64,000 nucleotides of DNA from Mycolicibacterium cosmeticum (GCF_000613185.1 NZ_CCBB010000003.1:186001-250000); one strand, 5' to 3'; numbered from the stretch's first letter, positions 24,256 to 32,595 are shown. Notes: generated from the sequence alone by a model not told the origin. Made by a program: numbers and translations.

Positions 24256-24271
24256 TGACCTAAGTAGGTCA
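24256..24271. promoter_or_regulatory. Perfect palindrome TGACCTA-AG-TAGGTCA
   Basis: Two exact 7-base half-sites around AG, about 120 bp upstream of etfD. It differs from the GTTACT sites, so it would be bound by another regulator. No other copy was noticed. Confidence 0.45.
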
Positions 24272-24408
24272 TATGTCAGCTCGGTGGGTGGCCGACGGGC
24301 GCCCGGATACCCGGTCCGCCGGTACCGGAAAAGTCTTGGTGACACCGGACGATGGCTGTGTAACGGCGCCGGCGGAACGGTCGACGCCGGGGTCTGGCAA
24401 ACCACCCG

Positions 24409-24426
24409 CTGTGGCGGTTGCCACAG
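24409..24426 (-). terminator. Hairpin just after iniR
   Basis: CTGTGGC (24409-24415) and GCCACAG (24420-24426) are exact inverted copies around GGTT, 17 bp past the iniR stop codon on its strand. It is a likely terminator separating iniR from etfD, without a T run. Confidence 0.55.
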
Positions 24427-24442
24427 TTGCGACGAGGCGCCG

Positions 24443-26923
24443 TCAGCCCTGCGGGCCGACCAGGGCCCGCAACATGGACAGCATCTCCGACCGCGATTCG
24501 GCCCCGAGCCGGCGGCGGATCCGCGCGACGTGGTGCTCGACCGTCTTGGCCGAGATCAGCAGCTGGTTGCCGATATCGCGATACGGCATGCCCTGCAGCA
24601 CCAGCTCGGCCACCTCGCGCTCGCGGTCCGACAACCGGGTCCACGTCGGCATCGCCGGTCCCGGCGCCGCCGCGGCACGGGCCGGGGCGCTCGGGACGGC
24701 ATCGTCGGTCACATCCGACTTCAGGTCGCGGGCGAGCTGCAACATCGAGCCCGACACCTTGCCGTCCGGTGTGTGCAGCGCCGCCTGACTGGCCAGCCGG
24801 GTGGCGTCCCAGGTCAGCCCGAACCGGGCCAGGCCGCGCGCGGCGGCCGTCACCTCCTCGGGATCGACCTGGTTGGCCAGCACCCGCAGCCAACTGCGGC
24901 CCGCGGTGGCCAGGCTGCGCGCGAACGGACTCTGCCCGGCCGCGGCGGCCAGCGCCTGACCGTGCGGGGCGACCGCCTCGGGGGAGTTGGCCAGGATGCC
25001 CGCATGCACGCCGGCCCAGTGCAGCGGCACCGACCACAGCACCGGGTTGCCGAGCCCGGCGAGCAGGCCGAATGCCTCGTCGATGTGGTGCGCAATCCGG
25101 TCGACCTGGCGCAGCCGCGCCGCGGCCACCCACACCTCACCCAGCGGCAGCGTGCAGTAGACGTCCAGCGAGTATTCGGCCAGCACCTCCACGGCGGCAT
25201 ACCAGTACTTCTGCACGGCGCCCCCGTCACCACTGCGACGCGCGATCGCGGTGCGCAGGGCCGCCGCCCACAGCGCGTCCCGGCGATGCGGCGCCGACGG
25301 TATCGTCGCGACGTCGGCATTCGCCGCGCTCAACTGGCCGTCCTGCATGCGCACCCAGCCGAGCAGCAGCCGGTGCCGGGCCGCGGTGAACCCGTGGTCG
25401 TCGGCCGAGTCGGTGCCGGCGGCCCTGGCGATGATGCTGCGCGCCCGCACCGCATCGCCGCCGTGCAGCGCGGCGAGGGTGACCAGCGCCGCCGGGCTGT
25501 CGGGGGTGACACCGGCATCGGTGCGCTCGGCGGTGATCGCCTGGCTCAGCCGCCCGATCGCGGCGGCGTACGGCTCGTCCAGGGTGGCCAGCAACCCGAC
25601 TGTCAGGCTGCGGGCCGCCCGCGCCGTCGACGTCGGCGGGCCGGTGTCCGCGACGGCCAGCGCGGCGCGGGCCGCCGCCGCGTCGCCGGTGCCGATGGCC
25701 ACCATCGCCGCGGCCGACCCGACGACGGCGTCCGGGTAGGGGCCCAGCCAGCGGAACAGGTCGGCGGCCTGTCCGGCCGCCCCGTCGTGGGCGGCGATGC
25801 TGGCGGCGATCCGGACCGCGGCCGCGCGTTCGGCCGCGTCGGACGAGCCGAGCAGGTCGTCGGCCAGCCGTGCCGCGGTCGTGCAGTCACCGGTCATGGC
25901 CAGGGCATCGGCCAGCCCGGCGCTGTGCGCGCGGGGCCCCGCTCCGGCGTCGGCCGCCGCCCGGAACAGCCGGGCCGCCCGCGCCGGCTGGCTGCGATGT
26001 TCGGTGGCGAGCGTGATCAGCGCGTCGGCCAGCAGCGGGTCGCGCAAGCCGTGCTCTGCCATGCGCAGGGCCAAATCCGTTGACAGCGTTCCCAGCTCGG
26101 ATTGCGACCGCAACAACGCGGTCTCGTTCTCGTGGTGCCGGGCGGACCCGAGGATCTCGGCAACCGCCCGGTGCAGGATGCCCAGGAACGGCCGGCGATG
26201 CACGGGGTCGATCAGTCCGGTGGCGCGGGCGTGATCCATCACCCGGCCGGCCTCGTCGGCGTCGATGCCCAGCGCCGCGGCCATGTCGTCGGCGCCGAGA
26301 CCGGGGCTCAGCGAGCACAGCAGCAAGGCGTCGAGCACCGGTCGGCCCAGCCGGTGCAGCCGTTCCACCAAGGCGACCCGCGTCGCGGTGCCGATGACGG
26401 CCGCGGCGGAATCGGCGTCCGGTGTCCCGACGGCCGCGGCGACCGGGGCCACCAGGAAGAGCAGGCCGGAGGTGGCCGCCTGCACGGCGCGCACCAATTC
26501 ATGTGGCAGCGAAGGGAATTCGCTGGGCGGCAGGGGCCCCAGCGTGACAACCGGATTCTCCCGCGCCAGGGCGGTGGCCAGACTGCCCAGCGCGGCCCGG
26601 TGCGCCAGCGGTGCGGCGGCGACGACGATGGTCAGCTCCGCGCGTTCGACGAGCGTCGTCAACCGGACCAGGGCATCGTCGTCGAGCAGTTCGGCGTCGT
26701 CGATGACGATTGCCGCGCCGTCGATTTCGGATTCCTCCGGCACCCACGACAACACCGGCCGGCCGGCGTCGCGCAGCGCGCTGCGCACCTCGCTGACCCG
26801 GGTGGTCTTACCGGTGCCGATCCCCCCGGACACCAGCACCTTGGCCGGCCTGGTCGGCGCCTCGATCAGACCGGCGAGCGGATCAGCGGAGCTCGCCCCG
26901 TTGCGCCGCGCGCCTGACCCCAT
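24443..26923 (-). CDS. iniR: IniR-type STAND ATPase / LuxR regulator (Rv0339c-like)
   Basis: An 826-residue regulator, close to the 832 of M. tuberculosis Rv0339c, in the same place between etfD and the iniBAC region. Its P-loop is GGIGTGKT at 33-40 and Walker B AAIVIDDAELL near 70; the middle is helical repeats; the C-terminal LuxR helix-turn-helix is LSDREREVAELVLQGMPYRD then QLLISAKTVEHHVARIRRRLG. As I recall, IniR was shown in mycobacteria to activate iniBAC in response to trehalose-linked envelope stress. The ATG at 26923 follows the stop of the Hsp70-like gene by 8 bp with no clear ribosome site, so its translation probably depends on the upstream gene. The CCCCTAAT repeats in the two promoters on the other side are candidate binding sites. 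Confidence 0.82.
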   Translation of the reverse strand: MGSGARRNGASSADPLAGLIEAPTRPAKVLVSGGIGTGKTTRVSEVRSALRDAGRPVLSWVPEESEIDGAAIVIDDAELLDDDALVRLTTLVERAELTIVVAAAPLAHRAALGSLATALARENPVVTLGPLPPSEFPSLPHELVRAVQAATSGLLFLVAPVAAAVGTPDADSAAAVIGTATRVALVERLHRLGRPVLDALLLCSLSPGLGADDMAAALGIDADEAGRVMDHARATGLIDPVHRRPFLGILHRAVAEILGSARHHENETALLRSQSELGTLSTDLALRMAEHGLRDPLLADALITLATEHRSQPARAARLFRAAADAGAGPRAHSAGLADALAMTGDCTTAARLADDLLGSSDAAERAAAVRIAASIAAHDGAAGQAADLFRWLGPYPDAVVGSAAAMVAIGTGDAAAARAALAVADTGPPTSTARAARSLTVGLLATLDEPYAAAIGRLSQAITAERTDAGVTPDSPAALVTLAALHGGDAVRARSIIARAAGTDSADDHGFTAARHRLLLGWVRMQDGQLSAANADVATIPSAPHRRDALWAAALRTAIARRSGDGGAVQKYWYAAVEVLAEYSLDVYCTLPLGEVWVAAARLRQVDRIAHHIDEAFGLLAGLGNPVLWSVPLHWAGVHAGILANSPEAVAPHGQALAAAAGQSPFARSLATAGRSWLRVLANQVDPEEVTAAARGLARFGLTWDATRLASQAALHTPDGKVSGSMLQLARDLKSDVTDDAVPSAPARAAAAPGPAMPTWTRLSDREREVAELVLQGMPYRDIGNQLLISAKTVEHHVARIRRRLGAESRSEMLSMLRALVGPQG

Positions 26924-26931
26924 CGGTGCGG

Positions 26932-28701
26932 CTATCCGTTACCGGACTGGACCACCGTGGTGGTGGTCGGTGGGGCGGCCGACGTGGTCGGCGGTGCGGC
27001 CGAGGTGGTCGGCGGCTTCGTCGTGGTGGTGGTCGGCGGCTGCGTCGTGGTCGTGGTGGTCGGCGGAGTCGTGGTCGTGGTGGTCGTGGTCGTCGTGGTG
27101 GTGGTCGTGGTGGTGGTGGTGGTCGTGGTCGAGCTGGTGGTCGACGGCGTGGTGGTCGTCGTCGTGCTCGGCGGCGGCGGTGGCGGCACCTCGGAGGTGG
27201 TGACCAGCCCGTCGGACCCGGTGACCGTCACGGTCTGCGGCTCGGTGACCACCGGCTCGGTGCTCTGGCCTGGCTGGGTGGAGAAACTGGTGGCCGTCTC
27301 GATCACCGTTCCGCCCGGTTCGCTGTTGCCGGTCAACGTGATCGCCAGCCCACCACCGGCCAGCAGCACCGCCGCGGCGGCCGCGCCGAAGAGCAGCGGG
27401 GGCCGCTTGTACCAGGGCAGCGGCGCCGCCTCGCCCTCCTGTTCGTCGTCATGGGCGAAGGCCACCTCGGGCCTGGCATCGGTGAAACCGGTCGCGTAAT
27501 CCGGGCCCTCGTAGGGCACCGGCTCGCCGGCTTGAATCGGATTGTCCTGCGACCAGGCCAATCCCGGCGCCGCCGCGGTCGGCGGAGCACCGGCGGCACC
27601 GGCCCAGCCCATGGTCGGGGCCAGACCGGTGGGCGCGGCGTCCGGGGTCGCGGCCGGCGCCAAACCCGTTGCGGCAGCGGCTTCGGAGGCCAGGCCGGCC
27701 ACCAACGCCGCGCCGACCGCGGTGCTGACCTGTGCGTACGGCGTGGTGATCACCGGCGCCTGCAACCGCTCGGACAGACGCTGGGTGACCAACGGAATCG
27801 CCGCGCCGCCACCCACGGTGGCGATCGCCGACACACTGGACACCGGAATCCTGTTGCGCTGCAACACTTCGTCCACCGCATTGAGCAAGCCGCCCAGCGG
27901 TCCGGAGATCAGTTGCTCCAGCTCCGGTCGGGTCACCCGGACATCGGAGGTGAACCCGGGAAGTTCGGCGGGCACCACGGTGGCGGTCTCGGCGGACAAC
28001 CGCTCCTTGGCCAGGCGGCACTCGTCGCGCAGCTTGCCGAGCGAACCCACCGCCGCCGTGCCGGCGGGGTCGGCGTTACCCGCCTCGGCGATGCCGGCGA
28101 TGACATGGTTGAGCAGGGCCTGATCGATCTGGTCGCCGGAGAAATCCGGGTAGCGCTGCGTGGTACCCAACGGGGCAAGGTCCGCGCCCGCGTCGGCGAG
28201 GGTGATGCTGGTACCGCTGCCGCCCAGATCGACCAGCACGACGACGCCCTGAGCGGGCAGGCCCGGCCCGCTGCGCAGACCGGCGAGGGCGGCCACCGAG
28301 TCGGGCACCAGGGTCGCCGAGGACAGGCCCGGCTTGGCGCGCAACGCGACCTGCAGCGCGGAGACCGCGGCCGGGCTCCAATGCGCCGGGGCGGCAATGG
28401 TGATGGGTGAGCCACCGCCGACGGTGTGGGCCATCGCGTCCAGCGCCTCGGCGAGCACCTGATCACCGCGGTGCGACGACCCGTCGGAGGCGACCAGGGG
28501 CACCGGGTCGCCGACACGGTCCACGAAGCCACCCAGCACCAGGCCGGGCTGATTCAGATTCGGGTTCTGACCCGGCACACCCACCTCGGGGGCGCGGTCG
28601 TTGAACAGGGTCAGCACCGCGCGACGCACCACCGGCGGCCGGCCTTCCCGCGCGGCCACCAGATTCGTGACACCGATCGACAACCCGAGAGAGTCGCCCA
28701 T
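26932..28701 (-). CDS. Hsp70-like membrane protein with poly-threonine tail (Rv0312-like)
   Basis: A 589-residue protein. Residues 1-370 form an Hsp70/actin-type ATPase: LGLSIGVTNLVAA (phosphate loop 1), VVVLVDLGGSGTSITLAD (phosphate loop 2) and ATVGGGAAIPLVTQRLSERL (adenosine region). One membrane helix follows (LLFGAAAAAVLLAGGGLAITLTG, about 460-482), then an outside tail of Pro and Thr with a run of 21 Thr codons (27067-27129). The N-terminus matches what I recall of M. tuberculosis Rv0312. It lacks the substrate-binding domain of DnaK, so it is probably not a folding chaperone. ATG at 28701 has GGAGA upstream. It lies 8 bp before iniR and is divergent from the Rv0340-like gene; M. tuberculosis has no such gene at this place, so this is a linkage worth noting. 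Confidence 0.82.
   Translation of the reverse strand: MGDSLGLSIGVTNLVAAREGRPPVVRRAVLTLFNDRAPEVGVPGQNPNLNQPGLVLGGFVDRVGDPVPLVASDGSSHRGDQVLAEALDAMAHTVGGGSPITIAAPAHWSPAAVSALQVALRAKPGLSSATLVPDSVAALAGLRSGPGLPAQGVVVLVDLGGSGTSITLADAGADLAPLGTTQRYPDFSGDQIDQALLNHVIAGIAEAGNADPAGTAAVGSLGKLRDECRLAKERLSAETATVVPAELPGFTSDVRVTRPELEQLISGPLGGLLNAVDEVLQRNRIPVSSVSAIATVGGGAAIPLVTQRLSERLQAPVITTPYAQVSTAVGAALVAGLASEAAAATGLAPAATPDAAPTGLAPTMGWAGAAGAPPTAAAPGLAWSQDNPIQAGEPVPYEGPDYATGFTDARPEVAFAHDDEQEGEAAPLPWYKRPPLLFGAAAAAVLLAGGGLAITLTGNSEPGGTVIETATSFSTQPGQSTEPVVTEPQTVTVTGSDGLVTTSEVPPPPPPSTTTTTTPSTTSSTTTTTTTTTTTTTTTTTTTTTPPTTTTTTQPPTTTTTKPPTTSAAPPTTSAAPPTTTTVVQSGNG
27067..27129 (-). repeat. Run of 21 threonine codons
   Basis: A 63-bp trinucleotide array of ACC and ACG codons in the Hsp70-like gene, flanked by more Thr/Pro-rich codons. 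Slippage would change the tail length without breaking the frame. The protein tail is likely extended and possibly O-mannosylated outside the membrane. Confidence 0.85.
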
Positions 28702-28767
28702 GTGATCTCCTGTCGAGAGTCGTGACGCCCTCACCTTAGTGGCAGCCGACGGCGGTCCGCGGCAATT

Positions 28768-28809
28768 CCCCTAACGTGTCGAAACCCCTAATGGGGCATC
28801 CCCTAATGG
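28768..28809. promoter_or_regulatory. CCCCTAAT repeats upstream of the Rv0340-like gene
   Basis: CCCCTAAC at 28768-28775, CCCCTAATGGGG at 28785-28796 and CCCCTAATGG at 28800-28809, spaced 17 and 15 bases. The array lies in the 200-bp divergent promoter between the Hsp70-like/iniR genes and the Rv0340-like gene. The same element recurs four times upstream of iniB (29489-29533). Read on the other strand the unit is ATTAGGGG, which recalls the direct-repeat boxes of MalT, a relative of IniR. Confidence 0.65.
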
Positions 28810-28901
28810 CGCGATCGACGGGGTGGGTTCGGCACCGATTTGCGCCGCGACGTGCATCGATAGCATCGAAGGCAACTCACAGGAGAAAGGAGGGCGATCC
28901 G

Positions 28902-29417
28902 ATGGCAAACGAACTGCTGGACTTCGTCATGTCCCTCGTGCGCGACCCCGATGCCGCGGCACGCTACGCCGCCGATCCCGGCCAGGCGATCGCCGACGCC
29001 CACCTCACGGACGTGACCACCGCCGACGTCAACCATCTGATCCCCGTGGTCACCGAATCGCTCTCGGCGGCGGTGCCCACCGGCGGCGCCGACCTGCTGG
29101 ACTCGGGGGACAACGTCTGGGCCAGCGGCGCCGCGACGGCCGCCTTCGACGCGTTCGGTGATTTCGGCGCCGTCAGCGATCACGTCCCGGTCGTGGTGAC
29201 CGACGATCCGCACTCCGCGGTGCCCGACGCGTTCGAGCACGGCGTGCCCGCCGTCGTCGACGACTATGCGGCCGACGTTCCGAACTTTGCTGAGGATCTG
29301 CACCCGGTCGACGATGTGCCCGTGGTCGACACGGGTCTGGACACCCACTGGAACCCCGACATCGGCGGTGATCACCACACGCCGGTCGATGACGGAGGCT
29401 TCGACATCTTCGGCTGA
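28902..29417 (+). CDS. IniB-related small protein (Rv0340-like)
   Basis: A 171-residue acidic protein. Its first 50 residues (MANELLDFVMSLVRDPDAAARYAADPGQAI...) match the N-terminus of IniB next door, including the DLxRxPDxAAxxxADPxQAxxDA pattern. The remainder is rich in Asp, Val and His (VDDVPVVDTGLDTHW...GGDHHTPVDDGG) without further domains. M. tuberculosis Rv0340 has the same place and start. No signal peptide is visible. A strong AGGAGAAAGGAGGG precedes the ATG at 28902. It has its own promoter with CCCCTAAT repeats and is followed by a T-run terminator, so it is transcribed apart from iniB. It may be an envelope-stress protein cooperating with IniB; its exact role is unknown. Confidence 0.82.
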   Translation: MANELLDFVMSLVRDPDAAARYAADPGQAIADAHLTDVTTADVNHLIPVVTESLSAAVPTGGADLLDSGDNVWASGAATAAFDAFGDFGAVSDHVPVVVTDDPHSAVPDAFEHGVPAVVDDYAADVPNFAEDLHPVDDVPVVDTGLDTHWNPDIGGDHHTPVDDGGFDIFG

Positions 29418-29424
29418 TCCCGCG

Positions 29425-29459
29425 AAAAACCCGCTCACCTGCAAGGGAGCGGGTTTTTT
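29425..29459 (+). terminator. Intrinsic terminator with T6 tail
   Basis: AAAAACCCGCTC (29425-29436) and GAGCGGGTTTTT (29447-29458) pair over 12 bases with a 10-base loop; the right arm runs into six T. This is the most classical rho-independent terminator in the window and ends the Rv0340-like gene 8 bp after its stop. Confidence 0.88.
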
Positions 29460-29488
29460 CATGCCCTGAACCCGCCAACCCCAACTAC

Positions 29489-29533
29489 CCCCTAATCCCC
29501 TAATGGGTGCAGCCCCTATACCCCTGATGGGGG
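29489..29533. promoter_or_regulatory. Four CCCCTAAT-type repeats upstream of iniB
   Basis: CCCCTAAT (29489-29496), CCCCTAAT (29497-29504), an 8-base gap, CCCCTATA (29513-29520) and CCCCTGAT (29521-29528), followed by GGGGG. Two tandem pairs thus lie with a 24-base period, about 118-162 bp upstream of the iniB start. The same element is in the promoter of the Rv0340-like gene. IniR is the natural candidate to bind. Confidence 0.68.
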
Positions 29534-29650
29534 TGGCGAAAGCAGGGGTTTCGGCCCCGTTCCAGCCGCCGGGCGGAATCCATAACGTTGTTGTCAGTTC
29601 GCCGGACCACCCGGAAACAGACAGACCACCACCGAATGAAAGGCACTCCG

Positions 29651-30676
29651 ATGACCACTCTGATCGACTACATCCTCGACCTGTTCCGCAGCCCCGACGT
29701 CGCGGCGGCCTTCGTGGCCGACCCCGACCAGGCCATGCGGGACGCCGGCCTGCCGAACGTCAGCGCCGCCCAGCTCGCGTCGGTCGCCGCCAGCGTCGCG
29801 CCGGCCGGCGTCGCACTGGGCAACGGCGATCCGGTGTACGGCCTGCAGAGCGCGGTGTCGAGCTACCACAGCTTCGCCTCGCCGTTCTCGCCGCAGACCT
29901 CCTACACCTCGGCGCCGACCTTCGCGCCGCAGACCGATTTCGCCAGCCACAACAACACCGACTTCGCCAGCCACAACGACGTGCCGGTGTTCAGCCCCAA
30001 CCAGGATGCCGGCGCCAACGCCCAGCAGGGCGCGGTCAACCTCGGCTTCGGTGACATCACCCTGTTCGGCAGCAAGACCACCACCACGACGACGACGACG
30101 GCCACCAACGGCGGCGTGGTGGTCGACGGCACCAACACCGGCACCGTCACCACCGGGCACGACAACACCGTCGGCGACGACAACACCAACGTCCACGACG
30201 TGCTGACCGGCAGCCATTCCCCGGTGATCGTCGGCGCCGGCAACCAGGTGCACGACAGCTCGCAGACCGCGGGCGGGGACGTCATCTCGCACAACAGCGG
30301 GCCCGTCATCAAGGACGTCGACACCAGCGGCGGCAATGGCGGCGGGGCCAGCGCCGGCGGCGGCATCCTCGGCGGCGGTCACGCCAGCGGCGGCAGCGGT
30401 GGCAGCGGTGGCAGCATCGTGATCAACGACAGCCACGGCTCGACCAACGTCGACAGCGGCAACACCAACGTGGTGGACAGCTCCAGCCACACCTCGACCA
30501 CCACCTCGGTCAGCGGACACTCCACGATCGACAGCTCGGTGCACGAGGACAGCTCGGTGCACACCACGGTGACCGACGAGTCGGTGCACCAGGCCGGCGG
30601 CATCAACACCTACGCCGACACCGACCTGCACAACACCACCACCATCGAGCCGCACACCGATTTCCACGCGTTCTGA
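29651..30676 (+). CDS. iniB: IniB, isoniazid-inducible Gly/Thr/Ser-rich protein
   Basis: A 341-residue protein (M. tuberculosis IniB 479). The N-terminal 45 residues (MTTLIDYILDLFRSPDVAAAFVADPDQAM) are the IniB domain shared with the upstream gene. After residue 60 the chain is low-complexity: SFASPFSPQT and TDFASHNN repeats, a Thr run, Gly-rich segments (GGNGGGASAGGG) and many His-Ser-Thr-Asn pieces. The Gly-rich form resembles cell-wall structural proteins. iniBAC is induced by cell wall inhibitors such as isoniazid and ethambutol. ATG at 29651 has AAAGG about 10 bases upstream. A strong hairpin follows the stop before iniA, so iniB mRNA is probably more abundant than that of iniA and iniC. 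Confidence 0.88.
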   Translation: MTTLIDYILDLFRSPDVAAAFVADPDQAMRDAGLPNVSAAQLASVAASVAPAGVALGNGDPVYGLQSAVSSYHSFASPFSPQTSYTSAPTFAPQTDFASHNNTDFASHNDVPVFSPNQDAGANAQQGAVNLGFGDITLFGSKTTTTTTTTATNGGVVVDGTNTGTVTTGHDNTVGDDNTNVHDVLTGSHSPVIVGAGNQVHDSSQTAGGDVISHNSGPVIKDVDTSGGNGGGASAGGGILGGGHASGGSGGSGGSIVINDSHGSTNVDSGNTNVVDSSSHTSTTTSVSGHSTIDSSVHEDSSVHTTVTDESVHQAGGINTYADTDLHNTTTIEPHTDFHAF

Positions 30677-30689
30677 TCGACACCCGATG

Positions 30690-30716
30690 GGCGGGGACCA
30701 CAAGGTCCCCGCCTTT
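30690..30716 (+). terminator. Hairpin with short T tail between iniB and iniA
   Basis: GGCGGGGACC (30690-30699) and GGTCCCCGCC (30704-30713) pair over 10 bases with loop ACAA, followed by TTT. It lies inside the ini operon, 13 bp past the iniB stop and 38 bp before iniA. It should end part of the transcripts or protect the iniB mRNA end. Confidence 0.75.
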
Positions 30717-30754
30717 CGGCGCGCATAGCCTTTGATGGGTCAGGAGAGGACGAC

Positions 30755-32587
30755 ATGACGCAACCGCAGGACCGGACCGCCGGCAGGCCGGCCAGAACAG
30801 TCGAAGTGATCGTCGAGCTCATCGACCACACCTCCCGGATCGCGGCCGCCCACGACCGCCCCGACCTGGTGGAGCGGCTGCGCATCGCCAGGGACCGGAT
30901 CACCGATCCGCAGATCCGCGTCGTCATCGCCGGACAGCTCAAACAGGGCAAGAGCCAGCTGCTGAACTCCCTGCTGAACATGCCGGTGGCGCGCGTCGGC
31001 GACGACGAGAGCACGGTTCTGGCCACCGTCGTCTCCTACGCGGAGACGCCGTCGGCCCGGCTGGCGATCGCCCGGCCCGACGGCGAGCCGGAGTTCGTCA
31101 CCATCGACATGGCCGAGCTGCGCAACGATCTGCGCAACGCCCCGCAAGCCCAGGGCCGCGAGGTGCTGCGCGTGGAGGTCGCCGTGCCCAGCCCGATGCT
31201 CAAGAACGGCCTGACCTTCATCGACACCCCCGGCGTCGGCGGTCACGGCCAGCCCCACCTGTCGGCCACCTTGGGCCTGCTGCCCGAGGCGGATGCGCTG
31301 CTGATGATCAGCGACACCAGCCAGGAGTTCACCGAACCCGAGCTGACCTTCCTGCGTCAAGCCGTCGAAGTCTGCCCCGTCGCCGCCATCGCGGCCACCA
31401 AGACCGATCTGTACCCGCACTGGCGTGAGATCGTGGCGGCCAACACCGCACACCTGCAGCGCGCCGGCATCACCACCCCCATGATCCCGGTGAGTTCGAT
31501 ACTGCGCAGCCACGCGATCACGCTCAACGACAAGGAACTCAACGAGGAATCCAATTTTCCCGAACTCGTGAAGTTCCTCGGCGACAAGGTGATGTCCCGG
31601 GAGACCGACCGGGTGCGCGACCACGTCGTCGACGAGATCCGGGCGGCCGCAGAACATCTGGCACTCGCGGCGGAAGCCGAACTGTCGGCGCTGAACGATC
31701 CCGACACCCGCGGGAAGCTGGCCGCCGACCTGGAACGGCGCAAGCAGGAAGCCCAGGACGCGCTGGCGCAGACCGCGCTGTGGCAACAAGTGCTCAACGA
31801 CGGCATCGCGGACCTGACCGCCGATATCGACCATGATCTGCGAAACCGCTTCCGCCACATCACCGCTCACACCGAGCGGGTTATCGACAATTGCGATCCC
31901 ACCCATCACTGGGCCGAGATCGGCGCGGAGCTCGAGGACGCCGTCGCCACCGCCGTCGGCGACAACTTCGTCTGGGCCTATCAACGCGCCGAGGCGCTGG
32001 CCGCCGAGGTGGCCCGCACCTTCACCGAAGCCGGCCTGGACGCCATCGAACAACCGCATGTCAGCGCACGCGAGATGGGCGCCAACCTCGGCGAGTTCAA
32101 GGCCCTGGCCCGGCTGGACGCCAAGCCGATCAAGACCGGCCACAAGATCGTCACCGGGATGCGTGGCTCCTACGGTGGCGTGCTGATGTTCGGCATGCTC
32201 ACCTCGTTCGCGGGCCTGGGCATGTTCAACCCGCTGTCGCTGGGGGCCGGACTCCTGTTGGGCCGCAAGGCTTACAAGGAGGACATGGAGAACCGGATGC
32301 TGCGGGTGCGCAACGAGGCCAAGACCAACATGCGCCGGTTCGTCGACGACGTGTCATTCGTGGTGAACAAGGAGTCCCGGGACCGGCTGCGCGCCATCCA
32401 GCGCCAGCTGCGTGACCACTACCGCGGGATCGCCAACCAGACGTCGCGTTCACTCAACGAATCGCTGCAGGCGACGCTGGCGTCGGCCAAGCTGGAGGAG
32501 AACGAGCGCAACACCCGCATCGCCGAGCTGGAGCGTCAACTCAACATCCTGCGGCAGGTGATGGACAACGCCGACAAATTAAGCTGA
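30755..32587 (+). CDS. iniA: IniA, dynamin-like GTPase
   Basis: A 610-residue bacterial dynamin-like protein (M. tuberculosis 640). GTPase motifs: G1 GQLKQGKS at 60-67, G2 Thr in ESTVLATVV, G3 DTPG at 157-160, G4 TKTD at 215-218. A long helical region follows. The segment GGVLMFGMLTSFAGLGMFNPLSLGAGLLLG (given here by its type: a hydrophobic loop near 480) inserts in membrane. The C-terminal helix (SLNESLQATLASAKLEENER) returns to the stalk. The M. tuberculosis/M. smegmatis IniA structure shows a membrane-fission dynamin that helps repair membrane under drug stress. ATG at 30755 has CAGGAGAGG upstream. iniC starts 8 bp after its stop. Confidence 0.93.
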   Translation: MTQPQDRTAGRPARTVEVIVELIDHTSRIAAAHDRPDLVERLRIARDRITDPQIRVVIAGQLKQGKSQLLNSLLNMPVARVGDDESTVLATVVSYAETPSARLAIARPDGEPEFVTIDMAELRNDLRNAPQAQGREVLRVEVAVPSPMLKNGLTFIDTPGVGGHGQPHLSATLGLLPEADALLMISDTSQEFTEPELTFLRQAVEVCPVAAIAATKTDLYPHWREIVAANTAHLQRAGITTPMIPVSSILRSHAITLNDKELNEESNFPELVKFLGDKVMSRETDRVRDHVVDEIRAAAEHLALAAEAELSALNDPDTRGKLAADLERRKQEAQDALAQTALWQQVLNDGIADLTADIDHDLRNRFRHITAHTERVIDNCDPTHHWAEIGAELEDAVATAVGDNFVWAYQRAEALAAEVARTFTEAGLDAIEQPHVSAREMGANLGEFKALARLDAKPIKTGHKIVTGMRGSYGGVLMFGMLTSFAGLGMFNPLSLGAGLLLGRKAYKEDMENRMLRVRNEAKTNMRRFVDDVSFVVNKESRDRLRAIQRQLRDHYRGIANQTSRSLNESLQATLASAKLEENERNTRIAELERQLNILRQVMDNADKLS

Positions 32588-32595
32588 TCGGCGGT

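Larger units (their letters stand above)
24138..24442. other. Intergenic region between iniR and etfD
   Basis: This 305-bp stretch has no supported gene. From the iniR side it holds a hairpin (24409-24426), a perfect palindrome (24256-24271) and two related operator-like palindromes (24155-24178 and 24184-24199) immediately upstream of etfD. Confidence 0.6.

Noticed and set aside
27067..27129. Possible CRISPR or minisatellite array
   Set aside because: A continuous trinucleotide codon run in frame, with no spacers. No CRISPR array or cas gene is seen anywhere in the window.
26957..27499. Frame coding a poly-valine protein on the plus strand
   Set aside because: It is the reverse complement of the poly-threonine codons of the Hsp70-like gene, not a protein gene.
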